In this document: piece by piece, positions 25,860-35,909 of the stretch
Numbering within the stretch: position 1 is the first letter of the stretch
Layout of the letters: each line of letters begins with the position of its first letter
Source: Verrucomicrobiia bacterium
GTDB lineage: Bacteria; Verrucomicrobiota; Verrucomicrobiia; Verrucomicrobiales; Akkermansiaceae
Direction of reading: 5' to 3'
Assembly (NCBI GenBank): GCA_030431475.1
Contig: JAUIJD010000015.1
Coordinates: 1-64,000 of the forward strand
DNA length: 64,000 nt
The notes under the pieces: generated by a model
The model's input: the letters and a program-made list of their open reading frames with translations, nothing else
What the model was told of the DNA's origin: nothing
Database searches by the model: none
Translations under genes and position numbers: made by a program

Positions 25860-25969
25860 GGAGCGCCGATTATGAAATCGGCAAGCGGATGCATGGAGCT
25901 CGGACGGAGTTTGAGGAGTGAGACGGCCTCTGATGAGCGGGCGGCTGCCGATTTCATCATCGGCGCTCC
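25860..25969. repeat. Inverted repeat element between divergent hrpA and sulfatase genes
   Basis: Two 23-bp arms (25860-25882 and 25947-25969) are inverted copies with one mismatch, separated by 64 bp. Each arm starts from GGAGCGCCGAT on its outer side and contains a small palindrome GCCGAT...ATCGGC. The outer end GGCGCTCC is also the end of the third palindrome in the 8432-8707 repeats. Both flanking genes are transcribed outward, so it sits in a promoter region, not at a terminator. Confidence 0.8.
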
Positions 25970-26015
25970 TTCTCTCCCCGGAAGACCCTCATCCTTCCCA
26001 CCGTATCCCCCCGCC

Positions 26016-27293
26016 ATGCTCCGCCTGCTTGCGTTCCTCCTCCTCACCGCCCTCGCCGCCGCGAAGCCCAACGTCCTGCTCATCCTCTCCGACGATCAGG
26101 CCTGGTCCGACTACGGTTTCATGGGCCACGAGCACATCGAGACTCCCGCGCTCGACCGGCTCGCCGCCGAGTCGCTCGTCTTCACCCGCGGCTACACCCC
26201 CGTCCCGCTTTGCCGGCCGTCCCTCGCCTGCCTCACCACCGGTCTCCACGCCCACCAGCACGGCGTCACCGGCAACGACCCGATGCTCCCCGACGAGCAC
26301 GCCAACCCGATGCGCTCCCGCGCCAACCCGGAACACGCGCCCATTTACCGCAAGGTTATCGCCGACTGGCAGGAGCACCCCGACTGGATCTCCTCCTTCA
26401 CCGGCGCCGGCTACCGAACCCTCCAGACCGGCAAGTGGTGGGAAGGCGATCCCGTCGCCGACGCCGGCTTCACCGAAGCCATGACCCACGGCGACCCGAA
26501 ACGCGGCGGCCGCCACGGCGACGCCGGGCTCGCGATCGGCCGCGAGGGCCTTGAGCCGATCAAGTCCTTCATCCGCGAGTCCGGCGACACCCCGTGGTTC
26601 GTCTGGTATGGCGTGTTTCTCCCCCACGCGCCGCACACCCCACCGCAGGACCTATTGGAGAAATACCAGGCGCTCGCACCCACCGAGGCCATCGCCCGCT
26701 ACTGGGCCTGCTGCGAGTGGCTCGACCGCACCGTCGCCGAGCTCGTCGCCTTCCTCGACGAGCAGGGGGAACTCGACGACACCCTGATCCTGTACACCTG
26801 CGACAACGGCTGGATCCAGGATCCGAAACGTGCCAACCGCTACGCCGACCGCTCCAAGCAGACGGCCTACGAAGGCGGCATCCGCACCCCCATCATGCTC
26901 TCATGGAAAGAACGCATCGAACCCCGCCGCGACGACACCCACCTCGCGAGCAATCTCGACCTGTGGCCGACGGTCGCCAGGCTCACCGGAACCGCCCTTC
27001 CCGACGACCTTCCCGGCATCGACCTGACCGACCGCTCCGCCGTCGAGGCCCGCAAGGCGATCTTCGGCGCCGACTTCCAACACGACCTCGTCGCCCCCGG
27101 GCAAGCGGCCCGCAGCCTCGACGCCCGCTTCGTGATCGACGGCTGGTGGAAACTCCTCGTCCCGGCCAACGGCGGAGAGGCCGAACTCTTCAACCTGAAA
27201 CAGGATCCCCGGGAGAAACGCAACCTCGCCTCCGACGAACCCGACCGGGTCGCGCGGCTTGGCGCCGACCTCGACGCTTGGTGGACCCCCTAG
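26016..27293 (+). CDS. Secreted S1-family sulfatase with CxPSL signature
   Basis: This 425-residue protein has a signal peptide (MLRLLAFLLLTALAAAKP) and the alkaline-phosphatase-like sulfatase fold. Metal-binding NVLLILSDDQ is at 19-28, and the activation motif is CRPSL at 66-70. The canonical formylglycine signature is CxPSR; here Leu replaces Arg. Later landmarks are LQTGKWW near residue 140, FLPHAPH near 205 and YTCDNGW near 263. It is at the short end for S1 sulfatases. The start ATG 26016 leads directly into the signal peptide. The gene is divergent from hrpA and isolated. The substrate is unknown; whether Cys66 is matured with Leu at the fifth position is the open question. Confidence 0.85.
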   Translation: MLRLLAFLLLTALAAAKPNVLLILSDDQAWSDYGFMGHEHIETPALDRLAAESLVFTRGYTPVPLCRPSLACLTTGLHAHQHGVTGNDPMLPDEHANPMRSRANPEHAPIYRKVIADWQEHPDWISSFTGAGYRTLQTGKWWEGDPVADAGFTEAMTHGDPKRGGRHGDAGLAIGREGLEPIKSFIRESGDTPWFVWYGVFLPHAPHTPPQDLLEKYQALAPTEAIARYWACCEWLDRTVAELVAFLDEQGELDDTLILYTCDNGWIQDPKRANRYADRSKQTAYEGGIRTPIMLSWKERIEPRRDDTHLASNLDLWPTVARLTGTALPDDLPGIDLTDRSAVEARKAIFGADFQHDLVAPGQAARSLDARFVIDGWWKLLVPANGGEAELFNLKQDPREKRNLASDEPDRVARLGADLDAWWTP

Positions 27294-27403
27294 CGACCTT
27301 CCGGAGCATCGACATTCCTGTCGATCTCCCAAGCCTCGCGTCACCGGTCGGCCAGATCGACCGACATGCCGGCGCTCCGCCGACCGCCCTCCCGGCGCCT
27401 CCA

Positions 27404-27427
27404 TTGCTGCTAAAAAACCAGCAGCAA
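27404..27427. terminator. Perfect 8-bp inverted repeat between convergent genes
   Basis: TTGCTGCT and AGCAGCAA flank an eight-base loop AAAAAACC in the 151-bp gap between the convergent sulfatase and hypothetical genes. There is no T-run directly after the stem, so a terminator function for either gene is only possible. The rest of 27294-27444 shows nothing. Confidence 0.35.
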
Positions 27428-27444
27428 CCGACCCGTCATCCGGA

Positions 27445-28023
27445 TCACGGGCGATCGGCCTCTCCACGGAGGCAGTCCTCGAACTGCCCGGCCTCCGACC
27501 GCCATCCGCCCCTCGCCAAGGCGGCCCGGACCTTCTCCACTTCCGGCACCACGACTCCCTCCCGTGCGATCTGCCGCTCGTCCCGCGGAAAATCCCCAAG
27601 CGGCAGCGTCCGCTCGGACAAATGGAAGCAGGCCCACGCCCTCCACGACCGCACTTCCCGTCGTTCCCCCTTCACCCGCGTCGCGAGGTGCTGGAAATGC
27701 CTCACCGGATTTCCCAGGAATCGCCCCTCCGGTCGTCGCTCCAGCATCCACACCAACGCGCGATACGGCGACGGCCACTCCTCCAGCACCGCATCGTCGG
27801 GCGCCAGGTCGGCTCCCCAGGCTCGGTCCAGTTGGAGAATCGCCTGGGCCGGCAGGCCCCGCCGCCAAAGGCACTGCGCGTAGTCGAGCGCGGTTCGGTA
27901 GAACCACCGGTCCCGCCGTCGCCCCAAGGCCCGGAGTTCACGAAAACTCATGCCCGGGCGGGCCGGAGGCAGCCCGGGACAGGCATCGAAAAGCCAGGTT
28001 TCGGGTTCCTTCGCTTGCGACAT
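27445..28023 (-). CDS. Conserved hypothetical protein
   Basis: This 192-residue soluble protein has no signal peptide. It contains a helical, tetratricopeptide-like central stretch (RWFYRTALDYAQCLWRRGLP, then AQAILQLDRAW) and many Trp and Arg residues. I do not recognise a named family, though it reads like conserved small proteins seen in Verrucomicrobia. The start ATG 28023 gives MSQAKEPETW; a longer open frame upstream lies opposite the PSD1 gene and is unlikely to be coding. Its start is 100 bp from the divergent PSD1 gene. Confidence 0.65.
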   Translation of the reverse strand: MSQAKEPETWLFDACPGLPPARPGMSFRELRALGRRRDRWFYRTALDYAQCLWRRGLPAQAILQLDRAWGADLAPDDAVLEEWPSPYRALVWMLERRPEGRFLGNPVRHFQHLATRVKGERREVRSWRAWACFHLSERTLPLGDFPRDERQIAREGVVVPEVEKVRAALARGGWRSEAGQFEDCLRGEADRP

Positions 28024-28122
28024 CACCCCACCCCATCCATCCCACGAAGAACTGAAAGAGAAATCGGGGGGACTGGGTAATTGCCACAACGCTTTCCTGC
28101 GAATAAACTGACAAAAGCCGAC

Positions 28123-31100
28123 ATGACCTTCGCAAATCTCCCGATCCTCCGCATGACCCTCGCCACCCTTGGCGCGGCTCTGCTCGTCTGCCAGTGCCGA
28201 CAGGAACCGGTGGCGGTTCTGAAGGGCCCCGGCGACGAGGTCGAAGAGGCCGGGGAAATGCCTGCGGCGGAACGCGGCATCCCCGATGAGGTCACGTTCA
28301 ACGAGCACATCCAGCCCATCCTCTCGGAGTACTGCTACCATTGCCACGGCCCCGATGCCGGCACCCGCCTTCCCGAGAGCGAACCGCTTCGCCTCGACCT
28401 CGCCGACGAGGCGCTGGCAACCCGTGAAAGCGGGAAGCCGGTGATCATTCCCGGCGACGCCGCCGGCTCGCTGCTGGTCAAGTTGCTCCATTCGGAGGAC
28501 CCGGAGTCCATCATGCCGCCGCCCGAGTCCCACAAGGAACTCGACGACCATCAGATCGCGCTCCTCGAGAAGTGGATCGACCAGGGTGCCGAGTACCAGG
28601 ACCACTGGGCCTTCCTGCCGGTTGAGAAACCCGAACCGTCGACCGATTCCGGGTGGGGCGTCTCACCCATCGACGACCTCGTCCACGCCAAGCTTGCCGA
28701 AAACGGCCTCGAGCCGAATCCCGACGAAGATCCCGCCCGCCTTTGCCGACGCCTGCACCTCGACCTCACCGGGCTTCCTCCTTCGCCCGAAGACGTCGAA
28801 GCCTTCGTGAAAGCCGCGGCCGGGGACCTGCAGGCGGCCGTCGAGGCCGAGGCCGACCGCCTGCTCCAGACGACCGCCAGCGCCGAGCACTTCGCCCGCC
28901 ACTGGCTCGATGCCGCCCGCTACGCCGACACCCACGGCATCCACATCGACAACTACCGCGCCATCTGGCCGTACCGCGACTGGGTCATCCGCGCCTTCGA
29001 GAGGAACCTGCCCTGGGACGAGTTCACCCTGGAACAGATCGCCGGCGACATGCTGCCGGAGCCGACGCTCGACCAGCTTGTCGCCACCGGCTTCCACCGC
29101 TGCCTGCCGACCACCGGGGAGGGCGGCGCGATCGCCGAGGAATACCTCGCCATCTACGCCCAGGACCGGACGGACACCACCTCGGCCGTCTGGCTCGGCC
29201 TCACCATGGGCTGCGCGTCGTGCCACGACCACAAGTTCGACCCCATCGCGATGAAGGAGGTCTATTCGTTCAACGCCTTCTTCCGGAACACCCCGATGTC
29301 GGCGCTCGACCGGAACAACGCGAACCACCCGCCCAACATCTTCGTTCCGCTTCCCGGGGACCGCCCCCGCCTCGCCGAAATCGAGCAGCAGAAAAAGGAC
29401 ACCAACCAGAAACTCGCCCAACGGAAGAAGAAGGCGGGCGGCGACTTCGAACGCTGGCTCGCCGAGTCCTCCACCGAGCAACCGGTCGAGATCGATTCGA
29501 CACTCGCACTGCATCTCCCCCTCGACTCGGCCGGCCCGGTGCGTGGCAAGGTCGACGATGCCGAGCGCGAATGGCCCGCCGAGCTTCCCCTCATCGACGA
29601 CCCGGAACCCGGCCAAGTGGTTTCCCATCAACCCGTCGATCTCGGCGACCTCCTTTCCTTCTCCCGCGGGGACCAGGTCACCTACGGCGGCTTCATCCGC
29701 TACGAGGGCAAGCCGACCGGCGCCCTGATCGCCCGGATGAACCCCGACGACGCCTTCCGGGGCTGGGATCTCTACATCCAGCAGGGCCGTCCCGCCGCCC
29801 ACGTGATCGACCAGTGGCCGCACGCCGCCTCGAAGATCACCGCCAACCAGCCGATCAAGGCCGGCGAGTGGCACCACGTGATGATCACCTACGACGGCCG
29901 CCAGTCCGGGCATCAGGCCCTCGCGATCCACGTCGATGGCAAACGGGTGCCGGCCGGAGTCGACCCGAACACGGTCGGCGGCAGCATCGAAACCGGGGTC
30001 CCGCTGCGCCTCGGATCCCGTCACAACAACGACTCGAAGATCGGCGGCGGCAAGGTCGCGCTGCGCGACTTCCGCTTCCATCGCCGCCTCCTGTCCGAAC
30101 CCGAGATCGCCGAGCTCGCCAGCCGCGGCATGATCCGCACCCTGCTCGCCACGCCGGAGAACGAGCGCACCCCGGATCAGCACGACCGCCTGTTCAACTA
30201 CTACATCTCCAGTATCGATCCCCCGTCCGTGGAACTCCGCAAGACCCTGGACCAGCTCGGCAAGGAGGAGGCCCGGCTCCGCGAGCGGGGCTCCATCTCG
30301 CTGATCATGCGCGAGAAGAAGGACGAGCCCTTCGCCCACGTCCTCAATCGCGGCGTCTATTCGGACAAGGGCGAGCGGGTCACTCCCGACACCCCCGGAG
30401 CCCTGCCCCCGATGGCCGCGGACCTGCCGAAGAACCGCCTCGGCCTCGCGAAGTGGCTCGTTTCCGAGGACAACCCGCTGACGCCCCGCGTGACCATGAA
30501 CCGGCTCTGGGCCCAGATCTTCGGCACCGGCATCGTCGAGACCGTCGGCGACTTCGGCATCATGGGCGCCCGCCCGTCCCATCCGAAGCTGCTCGACTGG
30601 CTCGCCGCCGAGTTCGTTGATTCCGGCTGGGACCACCGCCACATGGTGAAGCTCATCGTCACCTCCGCGACCTACCGCCAGGCGGCGACGGTCACGCCGG
30701 AGAAGCTCGAAGCCGACCCCGCGAACCGGCTGCTTTCCCGGGGACCCCGCTTCCGCCTCGACGGTGAACAGATCCGCGACATGGCCCTCGCCACCTCCGG
30801 ACTCCTTCACCACCAGCTCGGCGGCCCGCCGGTGAAGCCCTACCAGCCCGAGGGCATCTGGGAGGCCGTCGCCATGCCGCAGTCGAACACCCGGAACTAC
30901 AAGGCCGACACCGGCGACAAGCTCTACCGCCGCTCGATCTACACCTTCTGGAAACGCACGGCCCCGCATCCGGCGATGGAGATCTTCAACGCGCCCACGC
31001 GTGAGGTCACCTGCGTCGCCCGCGAGCGCACCAACACGCCGCTTCAGGCCTTCGTCACCCTCAACGATCCCCAGTTCGTCGAGGCCTCCCGCCGGCTTGC

Positions 31101-31374
31101 CGAGCACGCGATGACCGAGCCGGACTTCGACACGCGCCTCGACTTCATCACCACCCGCCTCATCGCACGGTCGCTGGTCGAGGAAGAGAAGGAACACGTC
31201 CGCCGGACCCTCGACACCGCGCTCGAGCGTTTCACCGCCGACCCCGAGGCCGCGAAGCAGTTCCTCAGCGAAGGCGAGACCGAACCCGACGCCGCCCTCC
31301 CGGCCCCCGAGCTGGCCGCCTGGACGCTCGTCGCCAGCCAGATCCTCAACCTCGACGAAACGCTCAACCGCTAA
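28123..31374 (+). CDS. PSD1/planctomycete-type cytochrome c protein with LamG domain
   Basis: This exported protein has 1083 residues from ATG 28123 (alternatives 28081 and 28153). After a hydrophobic N-terminus comes a planctomycete cytochrome C domain with heme motif CYHCHGPD (Cys71, Cys74, His75). A PSCyt2 (DUF1549) domain follows, with RLHLDLTGLPP and a second CxxCH in MGCASCHDHKFDPI. A LamG-type sandwich lies at about 500-650 (GEWHHVMITYDG). The C-terminal PSD1 (DUF1553) domain contains NRLWAQIFGTGIVETVGDFG and FNAPTREVTC. Such proteins are abundant in Planctomycetes and Verrucomicrobia and nearly always precede a DUF1501 gene, as here. Their role is unproven; a periplasmic redox or polysaccharide-linked function is inferred. 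Confidence 0.88.
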   Translation: MTFANLPILRMTLATLGAALLVCQCRQEPVAVLKGPGDEVEEAGEMPAAERGIPDEVTFNEHIQPILSEYCYHCHGPDAGTRLPESEPLRLDLADEALATRESGKPVIIPGDAAGSLLVKLLHSEDPESIMPPPESHKELDDHQIALLEKWIDQGAEYQDHWAFLPVEKPEPSTDSGWGVSPIDDLVHAKLAENGLEPNPDEDPARLCRRLHLDLTGLPPSPEDVEAFVKAAAGDLQAAVEAEADRLLQTTASAEHFARHWLDAARYADTHGIHIDNYRAIWPYRDWVIRAFERNLPWDEFTLEQIAGDMLPEPTLDQLVATGFHRCLPTTGEGGAIAEEYLAIYAQDRTDTTSAVWLGLTMGCASCHDHKFDPIAMKEVYSFNAFFRNTPMSALDRNNANHPPNIFVPLPGDRPRLAEIEQQKKDTNQKLAQRKKKAGGDFERWLAESSTEQPVEIDSTLALHLPLDSAGPVRGKVDDAEREWPAELPLIDDPEPGQVVSHQPVDLGDLLSFSRGDQVTYGGFIRYEGKPTGALIARMNPDDAFRGWDLYIQQGRPAAHVIDQWPHAASKITANQPIKAGEWHHVMITYDGRQSGHQALAIHVDGKRVPAGVDPNTVGGSIETGVPLRLGSRHNNDSKIGGGKVALRDFRFHRRLLSEPEIAELASRGMIRTLLATPENERTPDQHDRLFNYYISSIDPPSVELRKTLDQLGKEEARLRERGSISLIMREKKDEPFAHVLNRGVYSDKGERVTPDTPGALPPMAADLPKNRLGLAKWLVSEDNPLTPRVTMNRLWAQIFGTGIVETVGDFGIMGARPSHPKLLDWLAAEFVDSGWDHRHMVKLIVTSATYRQAATVTPEKLEADPANRLLSRGPRFRLDGEQIRDMALATSGLLHHQLGGPPVKPYQPEGIWEAVAMPQSNTRNYKADTGDKLYRRSIYTFWKRTAPHPAMEIFNAPTREVTCVARERTNTPLQAFVTLNDPQFVEASRRLAEHAMTEPDFDTRLDFITTRLIARSLVEEEKEHVRRTLDTALERFTADPEAAKQFLSEGETEPDAALPAPELAAWTLVASQILNLDETLNR

Positions 31375-31383
31375 CCAGGGGGT

Positions 31384-31399
31384 GCCGGCTTCAGCCGGC
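31384..31399. repeat. Small palindrome in the PSD1-DUF1501 gap
   Basis: GCCGGC-TTCA-GCCGGC forms a perfect six-base-pair hairpin with a four-base loop, ten bases after the PSD1 stop. It resembles the TTCCA-loop hairpins elsewhere in the window and could stabilise or attenuate the mRNA between the two genes. Confidence 0.6.
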
Positions 31400-31419
31400 T
31401 TCCCACAGTTTCCACCACC

Positions 31420-32886
<1,467 letters not shown>

Positions 32887-32899
32887 CGCCGACCGGGGC

Positions 32900-33634
32900 T
32901 CAGGGCACCCGGAAATACTTCCGCTCCTCGAGCGGAAAGCGCGGGTCGGCGACGAGGCTGCCGGAGCTGATGCCCTTCACGTTGATGAAGGCGTCGTCGT
33001 AGGGGCTGTGGACGTAGCCTTCCCAGTCCTTCACCTTGCGGGCCGTCGGAAAGTTGCCGCGCAGGTCGAGTTGGGAGACATCGACGTCCGAGCCCGAGCG
33101 TGCTGCCTGCGGTTGCGGGGCGGCTTCGTTCGACGCCGCCACCGGGGCCGCCGGCTCTTCCTTGCCGCCGCCGAACCACTCGTTCCACTTCTCGGCCACC
33201 GTCTTCCGCTTCTTCTCCGGCTCCGGTGCCGCAGCGGCCACCGGCTCGGGCTCGGACGGCACCTCGGCGACCTGCGGCTCGGGCGCGGCAGGTGTCTCCT
33301 CCGTCTTCTTCGAGTTCTGCCAGTCGGCCCACATCTCGGCGACGGTCCGGCGCTTCTTTTCCGGCTGCTCGGCCACCTGGGGTGCCGGGGCCGCCTGAGG
33401 TTCGGGCGACGGAGCCGCTTCCACCGGGGGCGCCGTCTCGGGAGCCGGGGTCCGGGTCTCGGCCGAGCCGAGCGAAGCCACGATGTCCCGGGCGCTCCGG
33501 CTCGGCGCGGCCTCCGCGCGGCCGGCGTCGGGGTCCTCGTTGATCCACTCCGTCGCGGTGCCGCAGGCACCGAGGACCGCGGCGGCGAGAATCGGCAGGC
33601 CGCGGCGGAGAATCGTCTCAAGGGGCATCTTCAT
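32900..33634 (-). CDS. Lipoprotein with repeated TVAExWxxW motif
   Basis: This 244-residue protein has a lipobox LGAC near residue 24 and is otherwise low in complexity: Pro/Ala/Glu-rich linkers surround two copies of one motif, RRTVAEMWADWQNSKK and KRKTVAEKWNEWFGGG. The C-terminus (NFPTARKVKDWEGYVHSPYD through PRFPLEERKYFRVP) is a compact block that looks folded. I do not know the family; the tail may be shared by Verrucomicrobial lipoproteins. Start ATG 33634 (alternative 33628) directly precedes the signal peptide. The gene is convergent with the DUF1501 gene, 13 bp away, and divergent from the SMP-30 gene. Confidence 0.7.
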   Translation of the reverse strand: MKMPLETILRRGLPILAAAVLGACGTATEWINEDPDAGRAEAAPSRSARDIVASLGSAETRTPAPETAPPVEAAPSPEPQAAPAPQVAEQPEKKRRTVAEMWADWQNSKKTEETPAAPEPQVAEVPSEPEPVAAAAPEPEKKRKTVAEKWNEWFGGGKEEPAAPVAASNEAAPQPQAARSGSDVDVSQLDLRGNFPTARKVKDWEGYVHSPYDDAFINVKGISSGSLVADPRFPLEERKYFRVP

Positions 33635-33728
33635 CGTGAAAGGATCGAGTCCCCCGCCCCCCCGATGATCAAGCACAAAGCACAAATCGCCTCTGGATCC
33701 GTCCCGCCGGGAATGTCAGCTTGGCGCC

Positions 33729-34685
33729 ATGCTCGGACGTATAGCCCTCCTGCTGATCATCGCCGTCAATGCCCGTGGGGTCGAGTCGATCGAGCGGCTC
33801 GACCCGGCCCTCGATGCCATTATTCCCCCGGACGCCGAGATCGAGACGCTCTGCACCGGCTTCGACTGGGCGGAGGGACCGGTCTGGGACCCCCGGGCCA
33901 AGCACCTGCTCTTCTCCGACGTCCCGCGCAACACGATCTACGTGTGGCGCGAGGGCATGGCCGAAGCCGAGGTGTGGATGAAGCCGAGCGGCTTCACCGG
34001 TCCGGTCGTCAACCGCCGGGAACCGGGCTCGAACGGCCTCGCCCTCGACCCGCAGGGTCGGCTCGTCTGCTGCGAGCACGGCGACCGCCGGGTCTCGGTG
34101 CTGACGAAGGACGGCGGCAAGATGACGATTGCCGATCAGTACAACGGCAAGCGCTTCAACTCCCCCAACGACCTCGCCATCCGCCGCAATGGCGACATCT
34201 ACTTCACCGACCCCCCCTACGGCCTGCCGCGCGACGCCGAACCCGAGCTGCCCTTCTGTGGCGTCTTCCGCGTCACCCCGGAGGGCGTCGTCACGCTGCT
34301 CGAGCGGGCGCTCGAGCGCCCCAACGGCATCGCGCTTTCCCCCGACGAGAAGATCCTCTACGTCGCCAACTCGCATGGTCCGGCCATGAAGATCATGGCC
34401 TACCCGGTCGAAGGCGACGGCACCCTCGGCCCCGGGCGGATGTTTCTCGACGCCCGCGAATTGAAGGGCCCGGGCAGCACCGACGGCCTCAAGGTCGGCA
34501 TCGACGGCACCGTCTTCGCCACCGGCCCGGGGGGCCTGCTCGTGATCTCACCCGAGGGAAAACTGCTCGGCCGTGTCCTCTGCACCCGCCCCACCGCCAA
34601 TGTCGCCTTCGGCCACCAGGGCCGGTTCCTCTACCTGACCTCTGACGACCGCATCCTCCGCCTCCCTCTCCGCCCCTCCTCATGA
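33729..34685 (+). CDS. SMP-30/gluconolactonase-like protein, secreted
   Basis: This 318-residue six-bladed propeller protein has an N-terminal signal peptide (MLGRIALLLIIAVNARG). Family motifs are GFDWAEGPVWDP near 49-60 with the metal-binding Glu, RFNSPNDLAIRRNGDIYFTD near 141-160, and ERPNGIALSPDEKILYVANS near 196-215. These match the SMP-30/gluconolactonase/LRE-like family, which hydrolyses sugar lactones using a divalent metal. A lactonase would act on the product of a periplasmic sugar dehydrogenase, and such a dehydrogenase-like protein is encoded elsewhere in the window. It overlaps the next gene by four bases. Confidence 0.85.
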   Translation: MLGRIALLLIIAVNARGVESIERLDPALDAIIPPDAEIETLCTGFDWAEGPVWDPRAKHLLFSDVPRNTIYVWREGMAEAEVWMKPSGFTGPVVNRREPGSNGLALDPQGRLVCCEHGDRRVSVLTKDGGKMTIADQYNGKRFNSPNDLAIRRNGDIYFTDPPYGLPRDAEPELPFCGVFRVTPEGVVTLLERALERPNGIALSPDEKILYVANSHGPAMKIMAYPVEGDGTLGPGRMFLDARELKGPGSTDGLKVGIDGTVFATGPGGLLVISPEGKLLGRVLCTRPTANVAFGHQGRFLYLTSDDRILRLPLRPSS

Positions 34686-35683
34686 AGCTCTCCATCCTGT
34701 TGATCCTGACCCTCGCCGTCGCCCTGCGTGCCGACGAGCGCCCCGCCCACGTCGAACTCGCCGACGCCGCCGGAGCTTTCCTGGAAAGCCTCGACGAAGC
34801 CAAGGCGAAGCAGGCGAGCTTCCCGTTCAAATCCGACGAGCGGGAGAACTGGCACTACACGCCGGTCGCCCGGAAGGGCCTGCCGTTGAAAGCGATGACC
34901 GAATCGCAGAAGAACGCGGCGGTCGAGATGGCCAACACGATCCTCTCGGAGAAGGGCGCGTTGAAGGCGGCCCAGATCATCTCGCTCGAGGCCGTGCTGG
35001 CCGTGCTCGAGAAGCGCCCCGACTTCCGCGATCCGGAGAAATACTTCGTCTCCCTCTTCGGCGATCCCGGTGCCACCGACGGCTGGGGCCTGCGGTTCGA
35101 GGGCCACCACCTGTCGATCAATGTCACCGTCGTCGGCGAACACGTCGCCGTGACCCCGTCCTTCATGGGTGCCAATCCCCGCGAAGTCCGTGAAGGCGAG
35201 AAGCAGGGTCTGCGACCGCTCGCCGCGGAAGAGGACCTCGCCCGCGCCCTCGCCGCCGCCCTGCTCGAGGCCGGACGCAAAGACGTGATCTTCAGTGAGG
35301 ACGCCCCCGACGAGATCCTGACCGGCGAGGATCGCGTCGCCGGGCAGCTCGACCGCGTGGGTCTGGCCGCCGCCGACATGACCGAAGCCCAGCGGATGGC
35401 CCTGCTCGGACTGGTTTCCGAATACACCGGCCGCTTCCGGGAAGATGTCGCCAAGGCGGACATGGCCGCCATCCGCGAGGCCGGGATCGACAAAATCCAC
35501 TTCGGCTGGGCCGGTTCGCTGAAGCCCGACGAGGCCTTCTACTACCGCATCCAGGGCCCGACCTTCCTCCTCGAGTGCGCCAACACCCAGAACGACGCCA
35601 ACCACATCCACACCGTCTGGCGCGACTTCAACGACGACTTCGGCCGGGACCTGCTGCGCGAGCATCTCGAACACGACCACTGA
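34682..35683 (+). CDS. DUF3500 domain-containing secreted protein
   Basis: This 333-residue protein has a signal peptide (MKLSILLILTLAVALRAD) and matches the DUF3500 family: RENWHYTPVARKGLPLKAM near 54-72, HLSINVTVVGEHVAVTPSFMG near 143-163, WAGSLKPDEAFYYRIQGPTF near 279-298 and NDANHIHTVWRDFNDDFG near the C-terminus. The function of the family is not known. Its ATG overlaps the stop of the SMP-30-like gene, so the two are translationally coupled and probably serve one pathway. A two-armed palindromic element begins three bases after the stop. Confidence 0.82.
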   Translation: MKLSILLILTLAVALRADERPAHVELADAAGAFLESLDEAKAKQASFPFKSDERENWHYTPVARKGLPLKAMTESQKNAAVEMANTILSEKGALKAAQIISLEAVLAVLEKRPDFRDPEKYFVSLFGDPGATDGWGLRFEGHHLSINVTVVGEHVAVTPSFMGANPREVREGEKQGLRPLAAEEDLARALAAALLEAGRKDVIFSEDAPDEILTGEDRVAGQLDRVGLAAADMTEAQRMALLGLVSEYTGRFREDVAKADMAAIREAGIDKIHFGWAGSLKPDEAFYYRIQGPTFLLECANTQNDANHIHTVWRDFNDDFGRDLLREHLEHDH

Positions 35684-35685
35684 GA

Positions 35686-35850
35686 TTTGGAGTGCGGGGG
35701 CTTGCTCCCGCTTTTGGAGGAATCGGGATGCCCCGCCTCCGAGCAAGCTCCGTGAAACCGGGACGCTGCTCTTTTTCACCATCCGCGAGTGATCCCCGGA
35801 GTGGCCACCCCAGGTCGCACAAAAGCGGAGGCAAGCCTCCGCACTCCAAA
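35686..35850. repeat. 165-bp two-armed palindromic element
   Basis: Arms of 31 bp at 35686-35716 and 35820-35850 are inverted copies (28 of 31 match), separated by 103 bp. Each arm contains its own eight-base-pair hairpin, GCGGGGGCTTGCTCCCGC on the left and GCGGAGGCTTGCCTCCGC on the right. One difference between the arms is a paired change (G-C in one stem against A-T in the other). It occupies almost all of the gap between the DUF3500 and second PSD1 genes. No gene is visible in 35684-35909. Confidence 0.8.
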
Positions 35851-35909
35851 GCACCATTTGCAATCTCCCGCACTGAAACATGCGGACGAGGCTGCCCGTA
35901 GCTCGGCCC

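Noticed and set aside
25860-25969. Bidirectional terminator
   Set aside because: Both flanking genes are transcribed outward and there is no T-run.
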